Positions 7,749 through 16,872 of a stretch of 43,061 bases of DNA are shown piece by piece. The notes under the pieces are model-generated. The model saw nothing but the letters and a program-made list of their open reading frames with translations, had not been told where the DNA came from and searched no databases. The first letter of the stretch is position 1. Each line of letters begins with the position of its first letter. This DNA comes from Blastocatellia bacterium (GTDB lineage Bacteria > Acidobacteriota > Blastocatellia > Pyrinomonadales > Pyrinomonadaceae), in the NCBI GenBank assembly GCA_013697915.1, contig JACCVY010000212.1, positions 1-43,061 of the forward strand, written 5' to 3'. A program made the position numbers and the translations under genes.

Positions 7749-8931
7749 CTACATCAACAGCGTATCCACGCGATGGGCATGAACCATGCTTTCGCAAGGC
7801 GACCATGCGAAGACGGTGAAGCGGCCATCCTGCGACGCCACCAGCCCCAGCGCGTCTCGCTGGTCGTGGACAAATTGCGCCGCCGACAAATGTCGCGTGC
7901 CGCCATGCTGCACGGGAGGAACGACTATCGCCTGGTTGCCGACGACTGGTTCAGTTAGAACCATTTGCTCGACAGGCATGCTACCAGTGGGGCGCCTTAT
8001 CTTCACACCAAACGCCAACACCTCATACCGATCGTTGATCACCGTAGCGCCGTCAACCGCAGTTAGACCAGCAACTGTGTCGACCCGCTTTGCGCACTGA
8101 TGACTCCCAGGCATTATCACTGCGTGCGGTCTCATCGCGACCAACTAGTTCCGCCAACGCCGAAAAAGCAGGCACTACTGAATAAAGTATGGGTTGAACG
8201 ATCGAGTCGTGCCAGCTTTCGTTTCCGGCCGGCACTACCAGCAAGGAACCCCCGTGAGAATGAGCGCGCATCGATGCCGCCAATTGCACCAGCACGTTGA
8301 CCGGATCGCGCCGGTCGTTTGGGTCGGCCGCAGAATTAAAAGCAAGTAACGCTTTCAACAGCGCCGGACAATCAGGCAGGCTGGTTCCTTGCTCATCGAT
8401 CACCTTCACCTGTTCGCCCATCAGCACGGCAACATTTGCGTACTTGCCAAAGCCATTGACGCGCCGATGTTTGATTACCAGCAGGCCCGGTTCGACATCT
8501 TCAAGCACGAACCCAAAACTCGGTACTACTCGTGTCGCGCCCCAGACGCGCAACCGACAAGCGTCGGAATCGCTTTGCTGCTGCGTATCGTCTTCGTACC
8601 AGACGCCGAGATGAATTCCCGGACGTTCGACTGCGGGTGCAAGTTTGGTAAGGACCGCCGGATCAAGCGGCAGTGGTTTTTCGAACAACAGTGCTCGACC
8701 TGCCTGTTCGGGCGGCAGGAAAGCCAATGAGATTTTTGGGAAACGGCCCTCTTCCGGTCGCAAGCTGGCCCAGAAGGTGGCGTCGATCATTGCCTGTATG
8801 GCGCCAGCCCGCGGCGCCGGGGCGAGATCGCGTTCGCCGCGCGAATGTGCCTGCGCCAGATGGCGCGCGAAGTGGCCTTCAATCGCAGCGGCGACTGTGC
8901 GGCCTGCCTGGTAGGTTGCGGTTCGAGTCAT
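7749..8931 (-). pseudogene. DAC/DisA_N-like putative sensor protein, interrupted by a one-base frameshift
   Basis: Two minus-strand frames join into one protein of about 393 residues: 8931 down to about 8085, then on to the stop at 7749. The switch fits one extra base in the CCC at 8084-8086: deleting one C gives a continuous '..SSVRKAVDTVAGLTAVDGATVI..'. The C-terminal part resembles the DisA_N diadenylate cyclase fold: a DGA motif ('DGATVINDRYEVLAFGVKI') and 'GGTRHLSAAQF' where active cyclases have RHR. The third motif residue is Leu here, which argues for a sensor of the DACNV kind rather than a cyclase. Whether the shift is a real mutation or an assembly error cannot be decided from this sequence. 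Confidence 0.7.
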
Positions 8932-8987
8932 CAGTTAATAAGCGCCGGCGCAAAATTGTTTTTCGAGACGGCTTGAAAGTTACATCT

Positions 8988-9386
8988 CTATTTGCCGGTG
9001 AATAGAGTTTTCTCATCGACAAAACAGAGTCCATTGCCCCGCGGGTCTTCAACATAAAACGAAAGCTCGTCCCAGGGACGTTTGACGATCTCGCCTGCCG
9101 CTGCGCCATGAACGTCGTCGCGTGACAAGCTATCCAATGCACGCGCGCGGTCGTGAACCGCTTGCAGATCGCCAACTGCGAAATATATGTAATCAGGAAT
9201 CGGCTTTGCCTGTTCGCCGCCCGCTTTCATATCGACCAGCGCCAATATGACTGGTCCACAATCAAAGTAATGACGCGAGCCGCGCGGAATTCTGCGCCCT
9301 TCGTCGTCAAGCAGTTTTGAGTAAAACTCAGCCGCCTTGTCGAGATCGGAAACTTGCAGAACCGTGCGAAACAGTGTGTCAGCCAT
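8988..9386 (-). CDS. VOC (glyoxalase/bleomycin-resistance) family protein
   Basis: This 132-residue protein starts at the ATG at 9386, which follows an AAAGGAGA site; the upstream in-frame start at 9419 has no such support. It has the paired beta-alpha-beta-beta-beta modules of the vicinal-oxygen-chelate fold: 'TLFRTVLQVSDLDKAAEFYS' at the start and 'PDYIYFAVGDLQAVHDRA' in the second half, ending with 'YVEDPRGNGLCFVDE', the usual 'DP.GN' block. The end of the fold carries Glu and the first strand lacks the usual metal-binding His, so enzyme activity and substrate are uncertain. It lies 56 bases upstream of the broken DAC-like gene. Confidence 0.85.
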   Translation of the reverse strand: MADTLFRTVLQVSDLDKAAEFYSKLLDDEGRRIPRGSRHYFDCGPVILALVDMKAGGEQAKPIPDYIYFAVGDLQAVHDRARALDSLSRDDVHGAAAGEIVKRPWDELSFYVEDPRGNGLCFVDEKTLFTGK

Positions 9387-9500
9387 GGTTCTCCTTTCGA
9401 ATGGGCCTGAGCCGAGCAATCACGGCCTTGATGCTGCCTCACCGTTGGCTTGCAGTATCAGTGCGCTAGTGTCCTAAAGTGAGTGAAATTTTGAATGGGT

Positions 9501-10691
9501 TCAAAAACCCTGAAGTCTGGAAAGCCAATTCTCGTACCTCTCTCTTGTGACATTCAACCACTTATGGAATGCATCAACCTCAAGATTCTCACGGTGCTCT
9601 TCTTTAAGCGAATCAATCTCACCTAGCACGTTTCTTCTAATGCTGGTAAGAACTGCTTCAATAGCGCCTCTCGCGTCCGCATCCATGTTAGGGCCGTATA
9701 CCTGAATGTCTGTCAATACTTTTTCAATATCAACCGGGTCGGCATCTATCGCTAAAGATGAAACCTGTGTCCTTAGCTTCGCTATTCCCGCGGTGGCATC
9801 GGCATCGGTTGTTTCCGAAGCGCTTTTGAACAGCGCGATAACTCGCGCGAGTTGTTGCTTACGGCCGGCGACATAGCCTCTGAAGGACACGGCAGACCGG
9901 ACGTCTCCCTCGTAGGATCCATCCTGGAACACAACGGTGGCTATGACGACAGTTTGCCCTTTTGCTGAGCTGAGCACATAGCCGGCAGACGTCGGCTCTA
10001 TTTTGACCAAACCAAAATCGGGGGCTTTCCAGATGTCTCCGGGTTCGATTAAGGGTCGGCCCTCTTCACCTGCCGGCGTCGCGCTTAACTCTCTCCGATT
10101 ATTTTTAAGGACCTCAATATGAACCGCACTCACGTACTTCGTAGAAAGGTTTCGGACCACCAGCCTAAAGGAAGCAGGAGCCGATCGAACCGGTTCAATG
10201 TTAACGACTTCAATGGATTGAGTCTTATTTACTACCTGCGGCGGACTGCCAAGCGCGGATGAGGCAACTTTGACCGGAGTGACTTCATAGGGAACGACCC
10301 CCCAACGCTTTAACTCCACGACAACTACTCTCTCATTTTCGCGCGCGAGGAAGGTGGCAACCTGCTCCTCTTTCTCGTGAGACTTTTTGCCCCGGAAGAC
10401 CGATACATTGACTCTCACGGCGTCGCCTTCCATGCGCGCGAGAACATTTACTGCTCTGACAGGGAGGAAATCAGCAGGAGGAGACCATGAGGGTAGAAGC
10501 GCGAATGGTCCCCATCCGCCACTGAATTTGCTGTCGGCCGCAGGGACTGGTTGAAGGTTAGGTGTGGCGTTCCAATGGTCAACGACTTCCAGGTAGAGTC
10601 CGCTCCGCTGGGCTGGTTCCTGTGCCGCCCCAGCGGCCGCTGATAGGAAAATTGCGAAACCCGCAATGAGAATGCTTACTAATTTTTTCAC
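9501..10691 (-). CDS. Secreted hypothetical protein (396 aa)
   Basis: A GTG start at 10691 follows AAGGAA and begins a clear signal peptide ('MKKLVSILIAGFAIFLSAAA', cleavage near 'GAAQEP'). The mature protein has predicted beta-rich segments in the first two thirds ('VDHWNATPNLQPV', 'VVVVELKRWGVVPYEVTPVK', 'FRLVVRNLSTKYVSAVHIEV'), the last resembling an immunoglobulin-like or FxLD-type extracellular strand pattern. The C-terminal 120 residues are helical and charged. No catalytic motif or membrane anchor is visible, and I do not recognise the family. It is monocistronic, with a large gap upstream. Confidence 0.75.
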   Translation of the reverse strand: MKKLVSILIAGFAIFLSAAAGAAQEPAQRSGLYLEVVDHWNATPNLQPVPAADSKFSGGWGPFALLPSWSPPADFLPVRAVNVLARMEGDAVRVNVSVFRGKKSHEKEEQVATFLARENERVVVVELKRWGVVPYEVTPVKVASSALGSPPQVVNKTQSIEVVNIEPVRSAPASFRLVVRNLSTKYVSAVHIEVLKNNRRELSATPAGEEGRPLIEPGDIWKAPDFGLVKIEPTSAGYVLSSAKGQTVVIATVVFQDGSYEGDVRSAVSFRGYVAGRKQQLARVIALFKSASETTDADATAGIAKLRTQVSSLAIDADPVDIEKVLTDIQVYGPNMDADARGAIEAVLTSIRRNVLGEIDSLKEEHRENLEVDAFHKWLNVTRERYENWLSRLQGF

Positions 10692-11207
10692 GCGCTGTTC
10701 CTTATAACGCTACTCATGAGCGTGAGACACCAGATGGGAACGATGCGACCTTGTACTTTAATCGAAAGGGGAAAGCAATAGCCCTTGAAGAGAAGTTCGT
10801 TAAGGCGCGACCTAAACTGTGGTTCTGTTTGACTTGGTTTCCGCTGGCGGGTTAAGAATGCACGCACCGGAATCCACGCTGAGCCTGAGCCAAGACGACA
10901 TGACTTTTGAGATTACCGAAAAAAAGGATGCAGGTAGTAAAACGAGTGGCTGTGCGGAAGTAGTGGCGTGGCTAAAAAGACGACGGGCGCCGACCTCCCC
11001 CAAGACCGGCGCCCTTGCCTTTATCTCAGTTCTCCCATGGAGAATTAACGATAGGGGATGGTAGCCCGGGCTATTCGGGCGATGGTTGCAGTAACCTTGC
11101 AAAGTTTTCACGAGGGCGTAACAAAAATTTTCCAAACACTTTTCTACCGGACAGGTTCGGGATGTCGACGACAAAAAGGAATTGGCCACGACAAGGAGAA
11201 CTTGGAT
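10692..11207. other. Intergenic region with doubtful small ORF and hairpin
   Basis: This 516-base gap separates the divergent secreted protein and S9 peptidase genes and should carry both promoters. A plus-strand frame from ATG 10858 to 11064 gives 68 residues but lacks a good ribosome site and runs through a strong hairpin, so I do not call it a gene. A transcript ending at that hairpin could be a small RNA; nothing further is recognisable. Confidence 0.4.
10985..11014. terminator. GC-rich hairpin, terminator-like in both directions
   Basis: GGGCGCCG (10985-10992) pairs with CGGCGCCC (11007-11014) around a 14-base loop. It is followed by TTGCCTTT on the plus strand and by GTCGTCTTTTT on the minus strand. 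There is no well-supported gene immediately upstream on either strand, so it may end an unannotated small transcript or act in the leader of the S9 peptidase gene. Confidence 0.55.
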
Positions 11208-13172
11208 ATGAGTGAGCGGCAGATTGCGCCTTATGGTTCGTGGGAGTCGCCGATAACTTCCGACTTGATTGTCGCGGGAACGGTTGGGCTGGGCCAACCG
11301 TCAATCGATGGCAATGATATTTACTGGATCGAGATGCGACCCAGCGAGGGCGGCCGCAGCGTCATCGTCAAACGCGATTCTCAAGGGCGCATTGCGGACG
11401 TAACACCATCGGGCTTTAACGCGCGCACTCGGGTCCATGAGTACGGAGGCGGCGACTTTGTCGTACGCGACGGCGAACTTTACTTCTCAAATTTTTCTGA
11501 TCAGCAGCTTTATGTGCAAAGAAACGGCGGACCGCCGGAACGGCTCACGTCCACTCCAAATATGCGGTACGCCGACGCAATCATTGATGATCAGCGGCGA
11601 CGCCTGATCTGTATCCGCGAAGATCACACGGTCGCAGGGCGTGAAGCTGTAAATAGTTTGGTCAGCATAAATCTCGCAGACGATAAGGACGCGGGCGCGG
11701 TCCTCGTCTCCGGCAATGATTTTTATTCATCGCCGCGGCTTAGTCCCGATGGAGCCCGCCTAACGTGGTTAACCTGGAACCACCCGAATATGCCCTGGGA
11801 CGGAACCGAGGTTTGGGTCGCAAACATTAAGGATGACGGATCGTTGGCCCACCCTGAAAAAGCCACCGGTGGCAATCTGGAATCGATCTTTCAGCCGCAA
11901 TGGTCGCCGCGCGGAGAGTTGTACTTTGTTTCTGATCGTAATGGCTGGTGGAACCTTTACCGCTTAAACGAAGCTGGCGCTACTGAGCCGGTGATCGAAA
12001 TGGAGGCTGAGTTTGGCATGCCTCAATGGGTTTTTGGCATGTCGACCTATGCTTTCGAATCCGCCGAAAGAATTGTTTGCAGCTACGTTGAAAAAGGCAT
12101 CTGGCGAGTTGGCACTATCGACATCCAAACGCGCAAACTTGAGCGCGTCGAAAGTTCCTACACTGACATTAGTTATGTGCGAGCTGCGCCTGGTCACGCG
12201 GTAATGCGCGCCGGCTCGCCAACCGAACCGCTTTCGCTTGTCAGACTGGATGTGAAACCACATGAATTCGAGGTGCTGAGAAGGTCCAACAACATTGAGA
12301 TTGGAATTGGGTATCTTTCGCAGCCGGAAACGGTCGAGTTCCCAACAGAAGATGGCCTGACGGCTTACGGATTTTTCTATCGCCCGACAAACGCGAATTA
12401 TCGCGCACCCGTCAACGAACTGCCGCCGCTGTTGGTACTTAGTCATGGTGGACCAACTGCGGCCAGCACTACTTCAAAGAGTCTCACTATCCAATACTGG
12501 ACCAGTCGCGGCATCGGCGTATTGGATGTTAATTACGGCGGCAGCACGGGCTTTGGTCGCGCTTATCGCGACCGGCTAAAAGGAGAGTGGGGCATAGTGG
12601 ACGTCGACGATTGTGTGAACGGCGCGCGCTACCTGGTTGCCCGAGGCGATGCAGATCCAAATCGACTAATGATTAGCGGCGGTAGCGCCGGCGGTTACAC
12701 CACGCTTTGCGCGTTGACTTTTCGCGATGCTTTCAAGGCAGGCGCAAGTCACTATGGAGTCAGCGATGCCGAGGCGCTAGCGAAAGACACTCACAAATTT
12801 GAGTCACGTTATATGGATGGCTTGTTTGGGCCATACCCCGAGGCCCGTGAAATCTATTACTCGCGCTCGCCGATCAACTTTACCGAGCGCTTGTCTTGTC
12901 CAGCGATATTCTTCCAGGGTTTAGAAGACAGAGTTGTCCCGCCCAATCAAGCAGAGCTGATGGTTGCGGCGCTCCAGGCAAAAGGCATCCCAGTCGCCTA
13001 CATCGCATTTCAGGGTGAGCATCACGGATTTCGGCAGGCAAAAAACATCAAGCGCGCGCTCGACGGAGAATTTTATTTTTATTCGCGAGTATTTGGCTTT
13101 GAACCAGCAGGGACGATCCAGCCGGTGGAAATTCAGAACCTGGCAGCCTCGAGCCCGCTGCAGAATGGATAG
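11208..13172 (+). CDS. S9 family peptidase (acylaminoacyl-peptidase/DPP-like)
   Basis: This 654-residue serine peptidase has a beta-propeller N-terminal domain (about 1-370, with WD-like 'SPDGARLTWL' and 'PQWSPRGELYFVSDRNGWWN' blades) and a C-terminal alpha/beta hydrolase. The triad is visible: S493 in 'GGSAGG', D574 in 'GLEDRVVPP' and H606 in 'EHHGFR'. The oxyanion region 'LVLSHGGPT' is present. Such enzymes cleave short or N-acylated peptides, usually in the cytoplasm; there is no signal peptide. The start at 11208 is chosen because AAGGAGA lies just upstream and the family begins near 'APYGSW'; a longer frame to 11058 has no conserved sequence. Confidence 0.92.
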   Translation: MSERQIAPYGSWESPITSDLIVAGTVGLGQPSIDGNDIYWIEMRPSEGGRSVIVKRDSQGRIADVTPSGFNARTRVHEYGGGDFVVRDGELYFSNFSDQQLYVQRNGGPPERLTSTPNMRYADAIIDDQRRRLICIREDHTVAGREAVNSLVSINLADDKDAGAVLVSGNDFYSSPRLSPDGARLTWLTWNHPNMPWDGTEVWVANIKDDGSLAHPEKATGGNLESIFQPQWSPRGELYFVSDRNGWWNLYRLNEAGATEPVIEMEAEFGMPQWVFGMSTYAFESAERIVCSYVEKGIWRVGTIDIQTRKLERVESSYTDISYVRAAPGHAVMRAGSPTEPLSLVRLDVKPHEFEVLRRSNNIEIGIGYLSQPETVEFPTEDGLTAYGFFYRPTNANYRAPVNELPPLLVLSHGGPTAASTTSKSLTIQYWTSRGIGVLDVNYGGSTGFGRAYRDRLKGEWGIVDVDDCVNGARYLVARGDADPNRLMISGGSAGGYTTLCALTFRDAFKAGASHYGVSDAEALAKDTHKFESRYMDGLFGPYPEAREIYYSRSPINFTERLSCPAIFFQGLEDRVVPPNQAELMVAALQAKGIPVAYIAFQGEHHGFRQAKNIKRALDGEFYFYSRVFGFEPAGTIQPVEIQNLAASSPLQNG

Positions 13173-13206
13173 CCGGTCCGTCTTATCGCTGCGAAACCAT
13201 GGCAGG

Positions 13207-15867
13207 TTAGCCGGCCACGCGACGCCAAACCCTGGCCTCGCCTTCAATCTGAATCAAACGTTTTACTTCGGAATAAGCCGCGGCGTAGGCGACTCGCATC
13301 TCTTGCGACGATCTGGCGCCGGCAAGTTTCTGTTCAATCTCTTCAGTTTTCATTGGTGAACGAGGCGCATAGCGTTCGACGAATTTCCCTTCGCCGGCCA
13401 GGTATAATGCCAGGCCTTCGGCCAACCAGCGCGGCGTGCGACCGCGACCAAGAACATCGATGGCCGCATGGGCCAACTCGTGCCGCAATGTAGTTTCGAG
13501 GATTCGCTTTCGTTTGAGTGTGGCCAGGGGTTGCAGCTCGATGCGCCGGTCGCGAGTGGCGGCTGCGGCCCACGGTGGCTGTCCCGTTCGGCCCACAAAG
13601 TTTCCGGTAGTGTCATTGACAAAAATTTCCAGAGCAGGGAACTGCACGTTCATTCCGGCCGCGCTAACCCGGTCGATCAACTCCCGGCGCGCCGTCTGTA
13701 ACGAGTTCAGCAAATCTTCAGCCTCGCGTCGCCTGACGGTGTTGGGATAGTTGAGGCGGAAGCCTTCGCTGGCGATTGTCAGTCGGGTGACGCGTTGGCT
13801 GCGTGTGGAGGTTGCGTTAATGTCCGGCGAACCCCAAAGCAAATCAGCTTCTGTGGCGTGTTCGTTCGAAATGTGAGTCGTAGGAAAATATTTGCGGAGA
13901 ATCTGACGATAGCTTGCGCCGCGCGCGGCCATTACATGAGCGCCTTCCTGACAAAGGCCAAGACCATGGCCAAAGCCGCTGCCACGAAATACGAAGTTTG
14001 TGCCCGAACGAGAAATTTCAAAGCGTGAGCTCTTCAACAGGTTCCAGCCCAACGCGCGCCCGACGATAATCTTAAAGTCCCAGCCACTCACGGTTAACCG
14101 CCGCTCGCCCGCGATCGTGATCAGTTGCGCCCGTTCAGAATCGTCACGCCGGGTAACCGATATGTTGACCAGCCGTGTGCCAATATTTGTGCGCGGATCG
14201 CTTTGCAACGCCTGCAAAAGTTTCGCTTCGGGAATCTTGTCAGTCCAACTGTGATGCGGTTGCGTCCCACAGTATTCATCGTTGACGCCTTGCAGGTATG
14301 CAGGCGCGCTCTTGCCCCATAGGGTCGCCAGGTTGGCAGTCGCGCCGCCGCAGGAAGCGCTGAAATAAGATTCGACGAGGTGATTATCTGCGTCGCTCAA
14401 AACTTCGCCGCTCGTTTCCTCAACTGCTTGCTTGACGCGCGCCGGGACATCAGCAACATCCGCCGGCAGATATCGTTGGCAATGAGTTGCAGTACAAAAA
14501 TCGTAACCATCCGCCGCATGCCGACCAAGGTTTTTGAGAACGTACGTGCGACTTGCGATAGCCAGCGCTTTCAACGCTTCCGGCTCTGCTTCGGTGCTGC
14601 CTTCGGCCGCAACCACGCCGCGCACGTAATCCTCAACGGACATGGTGCGCACTGCATCCTCACGAGCAACGTAGACGCGAACCGTAGACGAGCGCTGGGA
14701 ATCGCTCGAAGGTTTAGGTGGAACTGTCACCGGCGTTTGCGACTCTTTCGTTGCTAAGAGTTCTGGCAGATTGGTTCGGCCAAACTCCGCAAAGATTGGA
14801 CGCGCAACTTCGGCCGCATCGACGCCGTGAGCTCTTGCCAGGAAGACCAGTACCGCAAGCCCAATCTTGTCCGGCGCCGGCACGCCGGCGTCGTTTCCGT
14901 CGTTGTTCACACGCGAAGCGAAACCGACGAACCAACCGTGCGTGCGGTAGCCGTTGATTTCCGTTGCCGTGCCGGTCTTGCCAAAAATGTAGAGTGGCAA
15001 AGAATAAAGATTCGCGGATTCGGCAGTGCCATAACGAACGGCCCCGCGCATTCCCTTAACGATTAATTCGCGTTGTTCATTATCAAGCGTGACGCTGTTT
15101 TGAATTTCCGGAGATACTTTTGACGTTGCAGAAAGATGAGGCACAAAAACGCGCCCACCATTCACCAGCGCAGCATAGGCATTGATTAGTTGCAGCGGAG
15201 TGGTCTGCAGATACTCACCTTCGCCCATGGCCGACTGTGGGCGCCAGACTGAGCGTTGCATTCTTCCGGGCGACTCATTAACGATGTTGACGCCAGTCTT
15301 TCTGGCAAAACCAAAGTCGTTCAGAGTTGTCTGAAAGTTTGTTTCCGAAAGCCGCTCGCCTAGTTTTCCAAAATAGTAGTTACATGAATAGGCAATCGCT
15401 TCCGTGGGATTAAGCGGCGGCAGATCGAGCGGATGTGAACAGGTTGTATGAAACTCGCCGTGAAAATATTTTTCATGGCACAGCGTGCGTGTCTCTTCGT
15501 CGATCAATCCGGCGCGCAAACCCGCCAGGGCAGTGAACGGTTTGATTGCCGATCCAGGCGGAAAACTTTCCTGGACAGCAAGGTCAGAATTAACTATTGC
15601 GCGCACTCGCCCGGTTTGCGGATCCATGACGATGATCGCGCCCCGCCGACTCCCGAGCGCCAGAACCGCAGCCTGTTGCAGCCTCTGGTCCAACTGGGTG
15701 TCGTCACTTGTAACAGGAGAGGCACTCGGCGAAGTGCCGACCCGAACTATGGACCATGCCGAAACAGCCAACGCAAAAACCACTATGCTGACAAGCGCAG
15801 TACGGCGAAAGCCTGCACCTCGCCAGTCATTGGCGGCCCGATAACCGACAGCGCGCAATGCAAACAT
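13207..15867 (-). CDS. Penicillin-binding transpeptidase - SpoIID/LytB - gluzincin protease fusion
   Basis: This 886-residue three-domain envelope protein has one N-terminal membrane segment (about 23-42). Residues 70-365 are a minimal transpeptidase: SAIK at 106-109, SCN at 161-163, KTG at 297-299, with no dimerisation or glycosyltransferase domain. Residues about 397-665 are a SpoIID/LytB domain ('MSVEDYVRGVVAAEGSTE', 'LAIASRTYV', 'GSGFGHGLGLCQEGA'), a fold that in SpoIID is a lytic transglycosylase. Residues about 695-886 are a gluzincin peptidase: HELAH at 796-800 and E817 in 'WLAEGLALY'. The start overlaps the upstream stop (TGATG at 15865-15869), showing coupling with the membrane protein and so with the A2M locus. 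The C-terminus ends soon after the protease core and may be slightly truncated. Confidence 0.9.
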   Translation of the reverse strand: MFALRAVGYRAANDWRGAGFRRTALVSIVVFALAVSAWSIVRVGTSPSASPVTSDDTQLDQRLQQAAVLALGSRRGAIIVMDPQTGRVRAIVNSDLAVQESFPPGSAIKPFTALAGLRAGLIDEETRTLCHEKYFHGEFHTTCSHPLDLPPLNPTEAIAYSCNYYFGKLGERLSETNFQTTLNDFGFARKTGVNIVNESPGRMQRSVWRPQSAMGEGEYLQTTPLQLINAYAALVNGGRVFVPHLSATSKVSPEIQNSVTLDNEQRELIVKGMRGAVRYGTAESANLYSLPLYIFGKTGTATEINGYRTHGWFVGFASRVNNDGNDAGVPAPDKIGLAVLVFLARAHGVDAAEVARPIFAEFGRTNLPELLATKESQTPVTVPPKPSSDSQRSSTVRVYVAREDAVRTMSVEDYVRGVVAAEGSTEAEPEALKALAIASRTYVLKNLGRHAADGYDFCTATHCQRYLPADVADVPARVKQAVEETSGEVLSDADNHLVESYFSASCGGATANLATLWGKSAPAYLQGVNDEYCGTQPHHSWTDKIPEAKLLQALQSDPRTNIGTRLVNISVTRRDDSERAQLITIAGERRLTVSGWDFKIIVGRALGWNLLKSSRFEISRSGTNFVFRGSGFGHGLGLCQEGAHVMAARGASYRQILRKYFPTTHISNEHATEADLLWGSPDINATSTRSQRVTRLTIASEGFRLNYPNTVRRREAEDLLNSLQTARRELIDRVSAAGMNVQFPALEIFVNDTTGNFVGRTGQPPWAAAATRDRRIELQPLATLKRKRILETTLRHELAHAAIDVLGRGRTPRWLAEGLALYLAGEGKFVERYAPRSPMKTEEIEQKLAGARSSQEMRVAYAAAYSEVKRLIQIEGEARVWRRVAG

Positions 15868-16703
15868 CAGGCAGCCTCGTTCGCGACTGGCTCAGGTGAT
15901 TTGGGATTCAGCAAGGCAATGGCTTTAACCGTTATTACCCAACCTAAAAGCGTCAGCGCGAAAACAGCGGCGACACGTAACCCCAGCAGAATAATTTCCA
16001 GCCACGCATGCTTGTTGGGTGTGGTGCGGAACAATAGGAAGTAAGGAACCACTGCAAAAATGAGGAAGCCCACGACGTATATCAGCACCGACTGAGGAGC
16101 GAAAGCGCCAGCCAGCAGTTGTCCCGTTCTCTTAAGGGCCGCAATCAAGCCATCGCGAGCGGTGGCCACCCATAAATGAATAGCGGCGAGCGGCAATATC
16201 AGACCGAGGGCCAAATATCTGACGGTGGAGAGCGCAGCGCCTTTCCAATTGATCGGAGCGCGCGCCGTGGCGTGGGTTCGCGAAGACGCAGCCATCGGAT
16301 GAAGCTGCGTTGCGCTGTCAGGAACCGACGCAAGATGTGACTGATATTTCGCCAGCAGGTAAATGATGAGAATCGCCAGCGCAATCAGCGGCAGCGTAAC
16401 CACTATGAATTTCCAAAAGCCCGTCAGCGATCTCTTCACCAGCAGGCCTGCGCTCACCGGTTGGGCGGTGTCAGCAAACCCACTCGCGATCATTGCCTGA
16501 AGCACGAAGAAAAGAATCGGCGCCACCAACGCGAGCACAAACGTCAAGACTACTTGGGCGACACTCGCTTCTCGGACAGCCACGAAGAAGTAGAGTGTCA
16601 CCAGCAGCCCCAGGTAAACAATCGCCACCAGCAAAAGCGCGGGCCAGTTTGCGAAAACTCTTCGCACGGCAGTCACTATCGATGAAAATGTTTCTGTTAG
16701 CAT
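15867..16703 (-). CDS. Polytopic membrane protein of the A2M locus, unknown function
   Basis: The 278-residue product has about six hydrophobic segments (near 20-40, 46-72, 96-118, 155-180, 205-225, 237-262) and a Thr/Ser/Pro/His-rich loop at about 125-150 that is probably periplasmic. The layout resembles small glycerophosphoryl-diester-type or DUF-family membrane proteins, but I cannot name a family. Its stop overlaps the start of the transpeptidase fusion by one base, so the two are translationally coupled. A role as a membrane partner for that fusion is inference from position. A 169-base gap with an inverted repeat separates it from the A2M gene upstream. Confidence 0.75.
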   Translation of the reverse strand: MLTETFSSIVTAVRRVFANWPALLLVAIVYLGLLVTLYFFVAVREASVAQVVLTFVLALVAPILFFVLQAMIASGFADTAQPVSAGLLVKRSLTGFWKFIVVTLPLIALAILIIYLLAKYQSHLASVPDSATQLHPMAASSRTHATARAPINWKGAALSTVRYLALGLILPLAAIHLWVATARDGLIAALKRTGQLLAGAFAPQSVLIYVVGFLIFAVVPYFLLFRTTPNKHAWLEIILLGLRVAAVFALTLLGWVITVKAIALLNPKSPEPVANEAA

Positions 16704-16732
16704 GTTGTCCTCATTTGCAGAACTGCGAGATT

Positions 16733-16846
16733 GCAGAACCGCGGTAGCGACCGGATGCTATGCTCAAGTTATCGAGCCGTGATATTTCTTAACTGCGTAA
16801 CCTAAAGTTGCGTGTAGCATCCGGTCGCTACCGCTCGCGGTTCTGC
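16733..16846. repeat. Imperfect inverted repeat in the A2M locus
   Basis: Bases 16733-16760 and 16815-16846 are inverted copies of a 28-bp arm; the right arm carries a four-base insertion (TCGC). The central loop of about 54 bases is AT-richer. It lies between the A2M stop and the membrane-protein start, so it could be an intra-operon mRNA processing or attenuation hairpin, or a dispersed palindromic repeat. Confidence 0.75.
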
Positions 16847-16872
16847 ATCGCTGCCGGGCACAGTGCTATTCG

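Noticed and set aside
10812-11297. 161-residue minus-strand ORF over the S9 peptidase leader
   Set aside because: No recognisable sequence, no ribosome site, and it overlaps the well-supported peptidase start and a hairpin.
15448-16044. 198-residue plus-strand ORF
   Set aside because: Lies antisense to the transpeptidase fusion and membrane protein, both of which have clear domain evidence; composition is Arg/Ser-rich shadow sequence.
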